In this document: positions 50,618-59,107 of the stretch, piece after piece
Layout: every line of letters begins with the position of its first letter
Numbering within the stretch: the stretch's first letter is position 1
From: Roseomonas sp.
GTDB taxonomy: Bacteria > Pseudomonadota > Alphaproteobacteria > Acetobacterales > Acetobacteraceae
Assembly (NCBI GenBank): GCA_020249925.1
Contig: JADCER010000009.1
Span: 186,001-250,000 of the forward strand
Length of the DNA: 64,000 bases
Direction: 5' to 3'
Notes under the pieces: generated by a model
Database searches by the model: none
Told to the model about the DNA's origin: nothing
What the model saw: the letters and a program-made list of their open reading frames with translations, nothing else
Translations under genes and position numbers: made by a program

Positions 50618-50739
50618 GATAACCCTCTCCTGTTGGTTTTGGTTGTGCTGGGCATCAAATCGCCAGCACTTCAACGGGAGAGTACCGCAGGGGTAGAGCC
50701 GCCGTCCATGCGCATCTGCAGGCCAGCGGCGGTGTATTT

Positions 50740-51351
50740 TCAGGCCGAAACCTGCCGCACCAGGTCCCGCTTGGCGAGTGCTGCCCCCGCCGCCCAGGCC
50801 GGCACAAGGGGCCGGGGTTTTTCGAACCAGAAGCAGGTTTCCTCAATGCCCCGCGCCGGGCACCAGATGCGCCCTTCGCCAAGCGGGCCGAAGCCCAGCA
50901 GGCGAATAACCGCGAGCGAGGCCGCATTATCGGGCTGTACCGCCGCGCGCAGACAATCAATATCCAGATGCTTGAAGGCAAGCTCTACCGCGACCGGCCC
51001 TGCTTCGCGCATCAGCCCTTGGCCCTGGTATTGTTCCCCCAGCCAATAGGTGGTCAGCGCCACCCGATCATTCCCGGGTGGGCAAATCAGGCTGACCCAG
51101 CCGCAAATCGCGCCATCGGATTTCCGTTCCAGCACCAGCGGCAGGGACCGCCTCTCCGCTGCCGCGCCGCGGGCCGAGGTAATCTTCTCCTCCGCCATCG
51201 GGGGCGAGAAGGGCACTGGCCAGGATGCAAGGCGCTTGCTGATCGCTTCCGTCATCATCTCCGCAATCGCCGGGGCATCGCGGCCTTCGGCGCAGCGCAA
51301 CCGAAGGCGAGGCGTTTCTGCTACGGGAGCAGATGGGAGAAAAACAACCAT
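50740..51351 (-). CDS. GNAT family N-acetyltransferase
   Basis: Predicted 203-aa acyltransferase of the RimJ/RimL-like GNAT type. It begins MVVFLPSAPVAETPRLRLRC, a typical opening where a substrate-binding strand TPRLRLR is followed by the acetyl-CoA fold. The beta-4 strand GAICGWVSLI, YWLGEQYQGQGLMREAG (acetyl-CoA loop Q-x-x-G-x-G/A equivalent), and LRAAVQPDNAASLAVIRLLG follow the usual order. Substrate unknown. It sits between a TctC receptor and the carotenoid operon, and is not part of either. Confidence 0.87.
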   Translation of the reverse strand: MVVFLPSAPVAETPRLRLRCAEGRDAPAIAEMMTEAISKRLASWPVPFSPPMAEEKITSARGAAAERRSLPLVLERKSDGAICGWVSLICPPGNDRVALTTYWLGEQYQGQGLMREAGPVAVELAFKHLDIDCLRAAVQPDNAASLAVIRLLGFGPLGEGRIWCPARGIEETCFWFEKPRPLVPAWAAGAALAKRDLVRQVSA

Positions 51352-51375
51352 AGGATGTATATAGACCGAGAAAAT

Positions 51376-52716
51376 CTATTTGGCCAGAAATTTCTTTAAC
51401 TTTTCTACAGCTTTTCCGCGAGGTTGATCGAATAGGCGTGACAGGGAAAATTTCCCATGATGCACGCGCGCACGGCGGTGGGAGAATTCCAGAAAACCGG
51501 CCAGCCCATTGCGTCGCCCGAAGCCGGATTCCCCAGATCCGCCAAAGCCAAGGGCCTGAAACCCAGCAAATTCAACGGTGCGCCCGGCGATCATGGCGCT
51601 GCCCCGCGCCATGGCAGCAATCTGCTTTTCTTCCTCAGACGTTGCACCAAACAGATAGATGGCCAGCGGCGAGGGGCGTTCTGCAACCCAGGCGAGTGCT
51701 GTCTTGAGAGATTCTTCTTCGCGCAGAAGTAGTATCGGGCCGAAGATTTCCTCATGGCAGATCGCCGCATCCGATGGGGCCTCTGCCAGGCGCAGCGCCA
51801 TGCGGCGCCCCGGGCCGTCCTCAGCCAATGGGGTCAAGGATGCACCCGCCATCAGCCTTTGCAACCGCGTGATCTGGGCGGCATTGATCACACCCGTATC
51901 GGGCAGGCCGATGCCGGTAGCCTTGCAGGCCGCCATGAAGGCTTCCTTTTTGTGGCCAACCAGCAGCACCGTATCCGGCGCCACACAGGTCTGCCCCGCA
52001 TTGAAGGCCTTGCCCGCCAGAATATCGCGCGCGGCGCGTTTTAGGTCCGCGCCCGGCAACACCAGCACCGGGCATTTGCCGCCAAGTTCCAGCGTGACTG
52101 GCGTAAGATTCGGCGCGGCGGCGGCCATGATCTTCCGCCCAGTCGCGGTGCTGCCGGTGAAGACCAGATGATCCCAGGGCTGCGCCGCGAAATCCGCCCC
52201 CACCTCAGCGCCGCCTTGCACGCAAAGCGCCATGTCATCGCCCCAGGCTTCGTGCAAGATATCGGCGATTAGCGCAGCGGTGCGCGGCAGCGCTTCCGAT
52301 GGTTTCACGCACACACGATTGCCGGCGGCAATGGCATCAATCGCGGGCAGCAGCGCCAATTGCACCGGGTAATTCCACGGCGCCATGATGCCGACCACGC
52401 CTTTCGGGACGAATTCTTCCCGCGCGCGCGCCGGCCAGAAGGGATAGGGGACCGTCACGCGGCGCGGGCGCATCCAATGCCACAAATTGCGCCGCGCATA
52501 ACGCGCCATATCCGCAACCAGCAGCACATCCGCGAGCAGGGTTTCAATCGGTGCGCGGCCTTCATATTCGGCATCGAGCACCGCCATGATTTCATGTGAG
52601 CGCGCCATCACGGTACGCGCCAGCGCTGCCAATAGCACGCGACGTTGCTTGAGATTGGGCGCGCCATCACGCGCTTCAGCGGCGCGCAAGGCGGCAAGGG
52701 CTTCAGCGGGGGTCAT
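51376..52716 (-). CDS. aldehyde dehydrogenase, likely for C30 apocarotenal oxidation
   Basis: Predicted 446-aa NAD(P)-dependent aldehyde dehydrogenase of the coniferyl aldehyde dehydrogenase/class 3 branch: IMAPWNYPVQLALLPAIDAI, the nucleotide loop VFTGSTATGRKI, Glu in LELGGKCP and nucleophile Cys in GQTCVAPD. A hydrophobic C-terminal tail is less obvious. It is the last gene of the seven-gene carotenoid operon; its ATG overlaps the hpnE stop (ATGA). In staphyloxanthin-type pathways an aldehyde dehydrogenase oxidises the terminal aldehyde of the C30 chain to an acid; that role is inferred from this context. Confidence 0.87.
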   Translation of the reverse strand: MTPAEALAALRAAEARDGAPNLKQRRVLLAALARTVMARSHEIMAVLDAEYEGRAPIETLLADVLLVADMARYARRNLWHWMRPRRVTVPYPFWPARAREEFVPKGVVGIMAPWNYPVQLALLPAIDAIAAGNRVCVKPSEALPRTAALIADILHEAWGDDMALCVQGGAEVGADFAAQPWDHLVFTGSTATGRKIMAAAAPNLTPVTLELGGKCPVLVLPGADLKRAARDILAGKAFNAGQTCVAPDTVLLVGHKKEAFMAACKATGIGLPDTGVINAAQITRLQRLMAGASLTPLAEDGPGRRMALRLAEAPSDAAICHEEIFGPILLLREEESLKTALAWVAERPSPLAIYLFGATSEEEKQIAAMARGSAMIAGRTVEFAGFQALGFGGSGESGFGRRNGLAGFLEFSHRRARVHHGKFSLSRLFDQPRGKAVEKLKKFLAK

Positions 52717-53939
52717 GCCGGAACAGCCTTCGCGGCAGCTTCACCAGACAGCACCGCAGCTTCAATGGTGGCGGGCAGGCGTGGCCAGGTCCAATCGCCA
52801 GCCAGCACCAGATTGCGATGCACCTGCCGCGGTGGTTGCGGCGGCATGCCCACCGCATGGCGCGGCGTGGCGCGGCGTTCCTTCACCGCGCGCATCGCCG
52901 GTGGCGTTTCCGGCCAATCACCGGGCAAGCCGAACGCCGTGGCTGCGGCGCGAATTTCCGCCCAGGCGCGCGGCGCCAAATCCGGCGCCTGTTCCTCGAC
53001 CTCCGCATCCGCTGCACTCACGGTGATGCTGACACCAGTTGGGCGCACCAGGATCCATTGCGTCAGCCCGCCCAGCACGCCGATGAAGCGCACCGGCCCT
53101 GCCGTTTGATGCGCGAAATGCAGATTGAGAATGGGCGCATGGCGTTCCGGCACGCGCAGCTTCGGGATCAGCCGTGCCACTTCCCAGGGCGGCAGCGCCA
53201 GCACAATCTGATCGCGCGGATCAAGTGATATGCTGTCATCGCCAAAATGCAGCGCAATGATGCGCCCTTCCGCTTCCGTCATGGCGCGCAGCCGCGCCCC
53301 GAACCGCGTAGTGACTCCCGCTTGCTGTAAGGCACGCAGCGCAGGCGCAATCAAATCCGGCCCAAGCCCTTCACGCGCCACCAACACCGCGCCCGCCCCT
53401 GGCCGCCCCAGCCGGCGCAGCACCACGCCAAGCCGCGCGGATGATGCCTCATGCCCCGGCGTATTAAGTGCCGCGACGGTGAGGGGTTCGATCAATGCGC
53501 GATACAGCGCGGGATGCGCCGCCATCACCTCGGCCACTGGACGATCCCCAATCGGCAGCGCGAGGCGCAGCAATGTACCGAAGGCAGCGGTACTCAGCCC
53601 CGGCGGGCGTTTGGCGGGATCACGCCAATCAAGCGGGCTTGCCGCGATGCGCCGCGCGCTGCCATCGGCCAGGTCAAATACCGGCAGGCCTTCCGGTTCG
53701 GCCTCCACCCAGCCCTCGCGCGCGCCGATATCCGTGAGGAAGCGGAGCGCGGCGTGATTGGCGCCCATCAGCGCATGCGTGCCGTTATCGGTGCCATCGG
53801 GCAAGGCGCGGCAGCGCCCGCCGGCCACCGGTGTTGCTTCATGCAGCATCACAGCGCGGCCACGCTGTGCGAGGCGCAGCGCCGCCGCCAGGCCCGCGAC
53901 TCCGGCGCCAATGACATGGCATGTGGCGGCGCTGGTCAC
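52713..53939 (-). CDS. hpnE: hydroxysqualene dehydroxylase HpnE
   Basis: Predicted 408-aa FAD-dependent amine-oxidase-fold enzyme. It starts with GTG in a GTGA overlap with the HpnCD gene. The dinucleotide motif is VIGAGVAGLAAALRLAQRG, followed by EATPVAGGRCRA, DNGTHALMGANHA, TVAALNTPGHEASSARLG and the C-terminal NLVLAGDWTWPRLPATIEA, the segment found in squalene-associated FAD desaturases. HpnE reduces hydroxysqualene to squalene. Its place right after a HpnC-HpnD fusion supports the assignment strongly. Confidence 0.92.
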   Translation of the reverse strand: MTSAATCHVIGAGVAGLAAALRLAQRGRAVMLHEATPVAGGRCRALPDGTDNGTHALMGANHAALRFLTDIGAREGWVEAEPEGLPVFDLADGSARRIAASPLDWRDPAKRPPGLSTAAFGTLLRLALPIGDRPVAEVMAAHPALYRALIEPLTVAALNTPGHEASSARLGVVLRRLGRPGAGAVLVAREGLGPDLIAPALRALQQAGVTTRFGARLRAMTEAEGRIIALHFGDDSISLDPRDQIVLALPPWEVARLIPKLRVPERHAPILNLHFAHQTAGPVRFIGVLGGLTQWILVRPTGVSITVSAADAEVEEQAPDLAPRAWAEIRAAATAFGLPGDWPETPPAMRAVKERRATPRHAVGMPPQPPRQVHRNLVLAGDWTWPRLPATIEAAVLSGEAAAKAVPA

Positions 53940-55597
53940 GCGCGGCTGGTGCTGGCTTGCGGCATGGGCATGATTCCCATGGCATAGGCTGCCATTTGCA
54001 GTTTCTCGCCCCGCGTCAGGCGCGGACGTGGTCGCGGTAGGCCAAAGCCGCGCGCCATCAGGCGATCAAACAGCCGCTGATAGCCCCACATCATGATGCG
54101 CGCCGGCAAAAGCGCGCGCTGATCCAAATGGCGCAACTCCGCCGCCGCTTGCGCGAAGCCTGCTTCGGCTTGCTGTGCCAAATGCGCCGCTGCGCGGGCA
54201 AAGCCTGGGCTTGCGATCAGCGTTGCGGCGGGCGCATCAGCCACACCTTCCGCCGCCAGCAGATCAAGCGGCAGATAGACGCGATCGCGCAGCGCATCTT
54301 CATCCAGGTCGCGCAAGATATTCACCAATTGCAGCGTGCGCCCAAGGCCAAGGCCGAAATCAGCCGCTTCCGGTGCGCCGAAAATCCGCACCGCCATGGC
54401 GCCAACACTGCCGGCCACGCGGCGGCAATAAAGGTTCAAAGCGTCAGTATCAGCGATGCGGAGGCTTGGCGTGGAATCGGTTTCCATGCCCGCAATCATC
54501 GATTCGCATTCCTGGATGGGCAGCGCGAAATTTTCGCGCGCCAGCGCCAATTCGCGCGAAAGCGCACAATCCGGCGCGCGGAGCTTGCCGCGCCAATCCG
54601 CCAGGAAGCGGCGCTTTTCCGCTTCCGGCATGGCGCCATCAGCGATGTCATCCACCGCGCGGCAAAAGGCATATACAGCCCAAAGCGCGCGGCGCCTTTC
54701 GCCCTTGAGCGCCGACATGCCGCGCGCGAAGGAAGACCCCGCGCGCCCAACCCTCGCACTGACCAGCGTCGCATCGTTTGGGCCTGTGCCAAGCGCCGCG
54801 CGAAAGCCCTGCAAGAAATCCAGCCGCGATAGGGCAACACGCCCCAAAACCGGATCCGCTGCACGCAGCCGCGCCAATAGTCGCCGCCCGAGAGCGATGG
54901 TCACGGCACTTTCGCGCGCCAGACGCTTGGCTGCGATCAGCCGCGGCAAGGCGGCAGCGGCATCCAGCCTTTCTTCCACCTGATCAAGCGCAGCATCCAG
55001 CACGGCGCGCCGCGCCTCGGTATTGGCGGGGTCGAAGAAGCGCGCCTCACCGCCGGCCAAATCCATCCAGGCTTCGGGCAGATAGACGCGCCCGATATCG
55101 CGCCGATCCGGCACGAGATCCTGCAGGTGATTGAGGATTTGCAAGGCGGTGCAGAGCGCATCGGCGGCCGCGATGGCCTCAGGCTTTGTCTCATGATGCA
55201 GGCGGAGCAACATGCGCCCGACGGGATTGGCTGAGCGCGCGCAGTAATCTTCCAACCCGGCCCAATCCGCGTAACGCGCTTGGGTCGCATCCTGCCGAAA
55301 GGCCGAGAGCATGAGGCGCGCTTCATCCGTGCCACTGCTTGCCTGATGCAATGCTGTTGCTGCTGGTTCCGCCGTTGCGGGGTCATCAAGCGCGGCTTCA
55401 AGTGCGGCCAGGCGGCGCAGCTTTTCCGGCGGGTCTAGTGCTGGGTCATCGGCAATATCATCGGCGGCGCGCACAAAGCGATAAAAGCCGAGCACCTTCG
55501 GGCGGATTTCCGGCGCCAGCAGCCGGGACGCGACAGGGAAATTCTCAGACCCCGCGTCACGTGTCGGCGCGCGGGAGGCAGCGCTTTCGGCAATCAT
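53936..55597 (-). CDS. fused HpnC-HpnD squalene-forming synthase
   Basis: Predicted 553-aa protein joining two squalene/phytoene synthase-family domains that are normally separate genes. Residues 1-265 are HpnC-like (ENFPVASRLL, RFVRAADDIADD at 41-51, NHLQDLVPDRRDIGRVYLP). A short linker follows (AALGTGPND, about 267-275), then a HpnD-like domain to 553 (RAGSSFARGMSALKGERRRA, FCRAVDDIADG at 311-321, NILRDLDEDALRDRVYLP). Both first aspartate-rich motifs are intact in each half. HpnD makes presqualene diphosphate from FPP and HpnC converts it to hydroxysqualene. The start at 55597 is set by the ATGA overlap with the glycosyltransferase. Confidence 0.93.
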   Translation of the reverse strand: MIAESAASRAPTRDAGSENFPVASRLLAPEIRPKVLGFYRFVRAADDIADDPALDPPEKLRRLAALEAALDDPATAEPAATALHQASSGTDEARLMLSAFRQDATQARYADWAGLEDYCARSANPVGRMLLRLHHETKPEAIAAADALCTALQILNHLQDLVPDRRDIGRVYLPEAWMDLAGGEARFFDPANTEARRAVLDAALDQVEERLDAAAALPRLIAAKRLARESAVTIALGRRLLARLRAADPVLGRVALSRLDFLQGFRAALGTGPNDATLVSARVGRAGSSFARGMSALKGERRRALWAVYAFCRAVDDIADGAMPEAEKRRFLADWRGKLRAPDCALSRELALARENFALPIQECESMIAGMETDSTPSLRIADTDALNLYCRRVAGSVGAMAVRIFGAPEAADFGLGLGRTLQLVNILRDLDEDALRDRVYLPLDLLAAEGVADAPAATLIASPGFARAAAHLAQQAEAGFAQAAAELRHLDQRALLPARIMMWGYQRLFDRLMARGFGLPRPRPRLTRGEKLQMAAYAMGIMPMPQASTSRA

Positions 55598-56697
55598 GCC
55601 GTGCCGCTGGCGGAATAGGCGCGGCCCTTCCAACCGGCTGGGCGCCCGATCAGCACCCGCACCAGCGCGGTCCATTGAATGGCGAGCCCGACCAGCACGG
55701 CGAGGGGATGCAGCGGCACGGTCCACCAGGCTTCGCCGGTCTTGAAGGTAATGGCGGCGCGCAGTGCAAACACAAGCACAATGGCCAGCGCTGCCTGCCA
55801 TTCCGGCAGCAGAAAGAAGGGCCAGATATGCGCGCCCGCCAGAAGCGTGGTCCAGATCGGCAGGCCGATGGGGGTGGCCATGCCTTCATGCGCATTCTTG
55901 ATGAAGCCATTCCAGCTTGCGCGCAGCCCATCATACATGCGGCATTCGGCAAGCTTCACGCCTTCCACCATTTCGGTCCGGAAACCGGCACCGCGCAGCT
56001 TGCGCGAAAGTTGCAAGCCATCATGCAACAGCGTGCGGATGGCGCCATGCCCGCCAATGGATTCATAGGCGCCGCGTTCAAACAGGATCAATTGCCCGCA
56101 AGCGGCGCCAAGCTCCGCACGTTCAGTCTCCGCCCGCCCGCCGCCGGGCAAATAGCCGATCAGCAGCAGGTTGATCATGGGCACGGTCAGCGCCTCACCC
56201 AAAGTGCCGATGATCTGGCGCGGCACCCCGGTTACCATGGCAAGCTTTTGCCGCGCGGCATGGCCGGCCATGTGGGCAGCCGCATCACGCGCAAGGCGCA
56301 CATCGGCATCAATGAACAGGAAATGCGTGCCCCGCGCCGCTTCTGCCAAGCGCGCACAGGCATGCACCTTGCCGGTCCAGCCCTGCGGCAAGGGCGGGCA
56401 GGCCAGCAGCCGCACCCGCGCATCGCGCGCGGCATAGGCGTTGACGATTTCCGCCGTGCGATCGCTTGACCCATCATCCATTACCAGCACTTCAATCGCG
56501 ACACCTTGTTGCGCGAGAGCGGCATCAAGGCAATCGCTGATATGCGCTTCCTCATTACGTGCAGGGATCAGGATGGACACCAGCGCATCCTTCGGCGCCG
56601 GCCCGCGCGCCTTCGCCATGCGGCGGAGGTTATCTATGGCGAAACCGACCGGCATCAGCGCCAAGGCAAGCGCAATCCAGGGCAGGAAATCTGTCAT
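55594..56697 (-). CDS. family 2 glycosyltransferase, CrtQ-like
   Basis: Predicted 367-aa membrane glycosyltransferase. N-terminal helix (about 5-22), then GT-A motifs VSILIPARNEEAHISDCLDA, VMDDGSSDRTAEI and FLFIDADVRLA (DXD). A catalytic-helix-like LHDGLQLSRKLRGAG follows, with C-terminal helices at about 280-350 and an ending of WKGRAYSASG. Layout and tail resemble 4,4'-diaponeurosporenoate glycosyltransferase (CrtQ) and HpnB-type enzymes. Within this operon it probably glucosylates the terminal carotenoid carboxyl group. ATGA overlaps on both sides show coupling with the acyltransferase and HpnCD genes. Confidence 0.85.
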   Translation of the reverse strand: MTDFLPWIALALALMPVGFAIDNLRRMAKARGPAPKDALVSILIPARNEEAHISDCLDAALAQQGVAIEVLVMDDGSSDRTAEIVNAYAARDARVRLLACPPLPQGWTGKVHACARLAEAARGTHFLFIDADVRLARDAAAHMAGHAARQKLAMVTGVPRQIIGTLGEALTVPMINLLLIGYLPGGGRAETERAELGAACGQLILFERGAYESIGGHGAIRTLLHDGLQLSRKLRGAGFRTEMVEGVKLAECRMYDGLRASWNGFIKNAHEGMATPIGLPIWTTLLAGAHIWPFFLLPEWQAALAIVLVFALRAAITFKTGEAWWTVPLHPLAVLVGLAIQWTALVRVLIGRPAGWKGRAYSASGTA

Positions 56698-57512
56698 GGC
56701 GCTGTCTCCGCGCGTTGTTCATGTCGGGGGTCGAAGCGTTCACCGCGCAGCAGGGCCTTGGCGCGGCGCCAGGCTTGATAAATGCCGCCCATGCCTTCGC
56801 GCCCCTGCACCAGGGTTTGAAAGGCGGTGGGATCACGCGCAATGGCATCGGCGCTGAGCTTTTCCATCACGCCCGCCAAGGCATCAGACAGCATGGCGCT
56901 ACGCGCCTCTCGTGGTGCTTCCAGCAGCGTCGCAGCGGGGATGGGCGTACCGAAAGCGGCGAGCATTTCTGCCTTGCGCTCAGTCCAGAACGGGTAATCC
57001 AGCGCGAGTGGCACGAACACCGCCTCCGGCGCCATTTCCGGCAGGCGGATCATGCCAGGCGCAATCGGCACGGGCCTTTCGCGCGGATCACTGAAACGCC
57101 CTGGCGCGTTGATCCAAAGAATATGCGCGGGATTCGCCAGCACCTTTTCCACCACACGCAGAAACGCGACCGACCCGCGCGCCGAGCCGGTCTCGATCCC
57201 AAAAACGCCAAGCCGCTTCATGAAGCGATATTTTTCCAGCGCCGCCGCATCCATCGGCGTAAAAAGCGGCCGCTCTGGCAAAAGCCGACGATAGAGCAGC
57301 ATGAAGGCCACGCCATCCCACCAGGAGGGATGATTGGCGAAGATCACCGCTGGCTTGCCTTCCGGCAATTCAGGCAGGCCCCAACGCGCCACACGCAGCG
57401 CGCGCATGTGTTTCGCGAAGAAACGCGTGAACATGAAATCAAAAAAAGCCAGGTGGCGCGGCGAACGCAGCGCCACCGGATCAGGCATTTCTTGTCCCGG
57501 CTTCTTCGTCAT
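56694..57512 (-). CDS. PlsC-like acyltransferase, CrtO-type role likely
   Basis: Predicted 272-aa lysophosphatidic-acid-acyltransferase-fold enzyme. The catalytic motif is NHPSWWDGVAF (NH-x4-D), then FGIETGSARGSV, INAPGRFSDPRERP and VFVPLALDYPFW. Many staphyloxanthin-like clusters contain an acyltransferase (CrtO) that esterifies the sugar with a fatty acid. This gene lies between a desaturase and a CrtQ-like glycosyltransferase and overlaps both by four bases. The role is inferred from context; a general phospholipid acyltransferase is the alternative. Confidence 0.85.
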   Translation of the reverse strand: MTKKPGQEMPDPVALRSPRHLAFFDFMFTRFFAKHMRALRVARWGLPELPEGKPAVIFANHPSWWDGVAFMLLYRRLLPERPLFTPMDAAALEKYRFMKRLGVFGIETGSARGSVAFLRVVEKVLANPAHILWINAPGRFSDPRERPVPIAPGMIRLPEMAPEAVFVPLALDYPFWTERKAEMLAAFGTPIPAATLLEAPREARSAMLSDALAGVMEKLSADAIARDPTAFQTLVQGREGMGGIYQAWRRAKALLRGERFDPRHEQRAETAP

Positions 57513-59092
57513 TCCGCCGCGGCTGGCAATTCGGCCTCTCGCCGGCCGGCCAATTCCGCTTCGGGCGACATGCCCCGCCCGCCAAGATCACGATCCAAGG
57601 CATCGGCCGCGATCCAGCCGGACATCATCACCATCGGCATGCCCGGGCCAGGATGTGCGGCACCGCCGGCCAAATAGAGCCCCTTGATCGCCTTGCTGCG
57701 ATTGCTCGGCTTGAAGGCGCCGGTGAAGGAACCATGCGATGCCAGGCCATAAATCGCGCCATTCAAAACTTTGTAGCGGTTATGGATATCAACCGGCGTC
57801 AATTGGCTTTCGCAAACAATCCGGCTTTCGATATCTTCCATGCCCGCCGTACGCTTCAGCTTATCCAGGATCTTCTGGCGATAGGCCGGGAACATCTTCG
57901 ACCAATCATGATGCGGGCGAAGGTAAGGCGTGTGCACCAGCACATAAAGCGCTTCTCCACCTTCCGGCGCGACCGAAGGATCAGTGCCCGATGGTGCGGC
58001 GAGGTATGCGGTGGGATCGGGCGCCGGTTCACCCTTGCGATAGATCGCATCGAATTCTTCTTCCGCATCGCGGGAGAAGACAAAATCATGATGCGCCAAA
58101 TGTTCATAACGGCGATTGAGCCCGAGATAGAGCACCACGCCGGAACAGGCGGGCTCATACTTCTTGGCATAGCGCTGCGACGCATTGCCCTTCACCAATT
58201 CGGTATAGGTGCGGATCGCATCCATGTTGGAAATCAGCGCATCACAGGCAATGCGTTCGCCATTGGCGGTCACGCTGCGCACGGCACCGCCGACAATCTC
58301 AATATCCGTCACCTCGGCATTGGTGCGCAGATCAGCGCCGAGTGAGGCCGCCAGATTGGCCAGCCCTTCCGCCGTGGCGCGCGTGCCACCCACCGGATAC
58401 CACACACCTTCGGATGCCTGCATATCGCCGATGCTGCACAGCACGGCAGGCGCCAGATAGGGGCTTGATCCGACATATTGCGTAAAGTGATCAAGCATCT
58501 GCGCCAATTGCTCATTCGGCACATGGCCGCGAATGACCTTCGCCACCGTTTGGCCCATGCGCAAAGCCATGACATCGCGCAGCACATCGGGCTTGAAATT
58601 ATCGCCAAGGTTCAGCGTATCGCCAATACCTTCCACCGGCTTCCAGAAGAAGAATTTTTCGGAAACCTTGTGCAAATGGCGCGCGACGCGCTGAAAGCGC
58701 TCATACCCCGCGCCATTCACCCCACCCGGCGCGAAATCATCCATCAGCCGCGCCATGTCCTGCACATTTTCAATCAGATCAATCTGCTTGCTGCCATCGA
58801 AAAAGCAGCGCCACTGCGGATCAAGCCTCATCAGCGGCATTTCCTGCTGCTGATTGCGCCCCGCTTCAGCGAAAATGCGACGCAGCACGCGCGGCACGGT
58901 CAGGATGGTAGGGCCCATATCGAAGCGGAAATTCCCCCGCCCATCCGGTGATGGCAGGTTCAGCACCGCCGCCTTGCCGCCCAGCCAGGAATTACGCTCA
59001 AGGACCGTGACCTGATGCCCACGCGCTTGCGCGGTGGCGGCCGCCGCAAGCCCACCCAAACCGCTGCCGATGACAACTACCTTGGCACCCAT
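57509..59092 (-). CDS. CrtI/CrtN/CrtP-family carotenoid desaturase or oxygenase
   Basis: Predicted 527-aa FAD enzyme. The N-terminal motif VVVIGSGLGGLAAAATAQAR is followed by LERNSWLGGKAAVLN, RFDMGPTILTVPRVLRRIF and the C-terminal LYLAGGAAHPGPGMPMVMMS, all typical of phytoene desaturase relatives. In C30 pathways two such enzymes exist: CrtN (desaturation) and CrtP/CrtNb (terminal methyl oxidation). Which role this gene has cannot be settled by eye. It starts 15 bases after the other desaturase, with GGAGAGGG as ribosome site, and overlaps the acyltransferase by ATGA. Confidence 0.88.
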   Translation of the reverse strand: MGAKVVVIGSGLGGLAAAATAQARGHQVTVLERNSWLGGKAAVLNLPSPDGRGNFRFDMGPTILTVPRVLRRIFAEAGRNQQQEMPLMRLDPQWRCFFDGSKQIDLIENVQDMARLMDDFAPGGVNGAGYERFQRVARHLHKVSEKFFFWKPVEGIGDTLNLGDNFKPDVLRDVMALRMGQTVAKVIRGHVPNEQLAQMLDHFTQYVGSSPYLAPAVLCSIGDMQASEGVWYPVGGTRATAEGLANLAASLGADLRTNAEVTDIEIVGGAVRSVTANGERIACDALISNMDAIRTYTELVKGNASQRYAKKYEPACSGVVLYLGLNRRYEHLAHHDFVFSRDAEEEFDAIYRKGEPAPDPTAYLAAPSGTDPSVAPEGGEALYVLVHTPYLRPHHDWSKMFPAYRQKILDKLKRTAGMEDIESRIVCESQLTPVDIHNRYKVLNGAIYGLASHGSFTGAFKPSNRSKAIKGLYLAGGAAHPGPGMPMVMMSGWIAADALDRDLGGRGMSPEAELAGRREAELPAAAE

Positions 59093-59107
59093 CGCGCCCT
59101 CTCCTTC

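Noticed and set aside
55598-55801. 68-codon N-terminal extension of the HpnC-HpnD frame
   Set aside because: It overlaps the glycosyltransferase gene, is Arg/Ala-rich and unlike HpnC. The ATGA overlap at 55594-55597 gives a better start.
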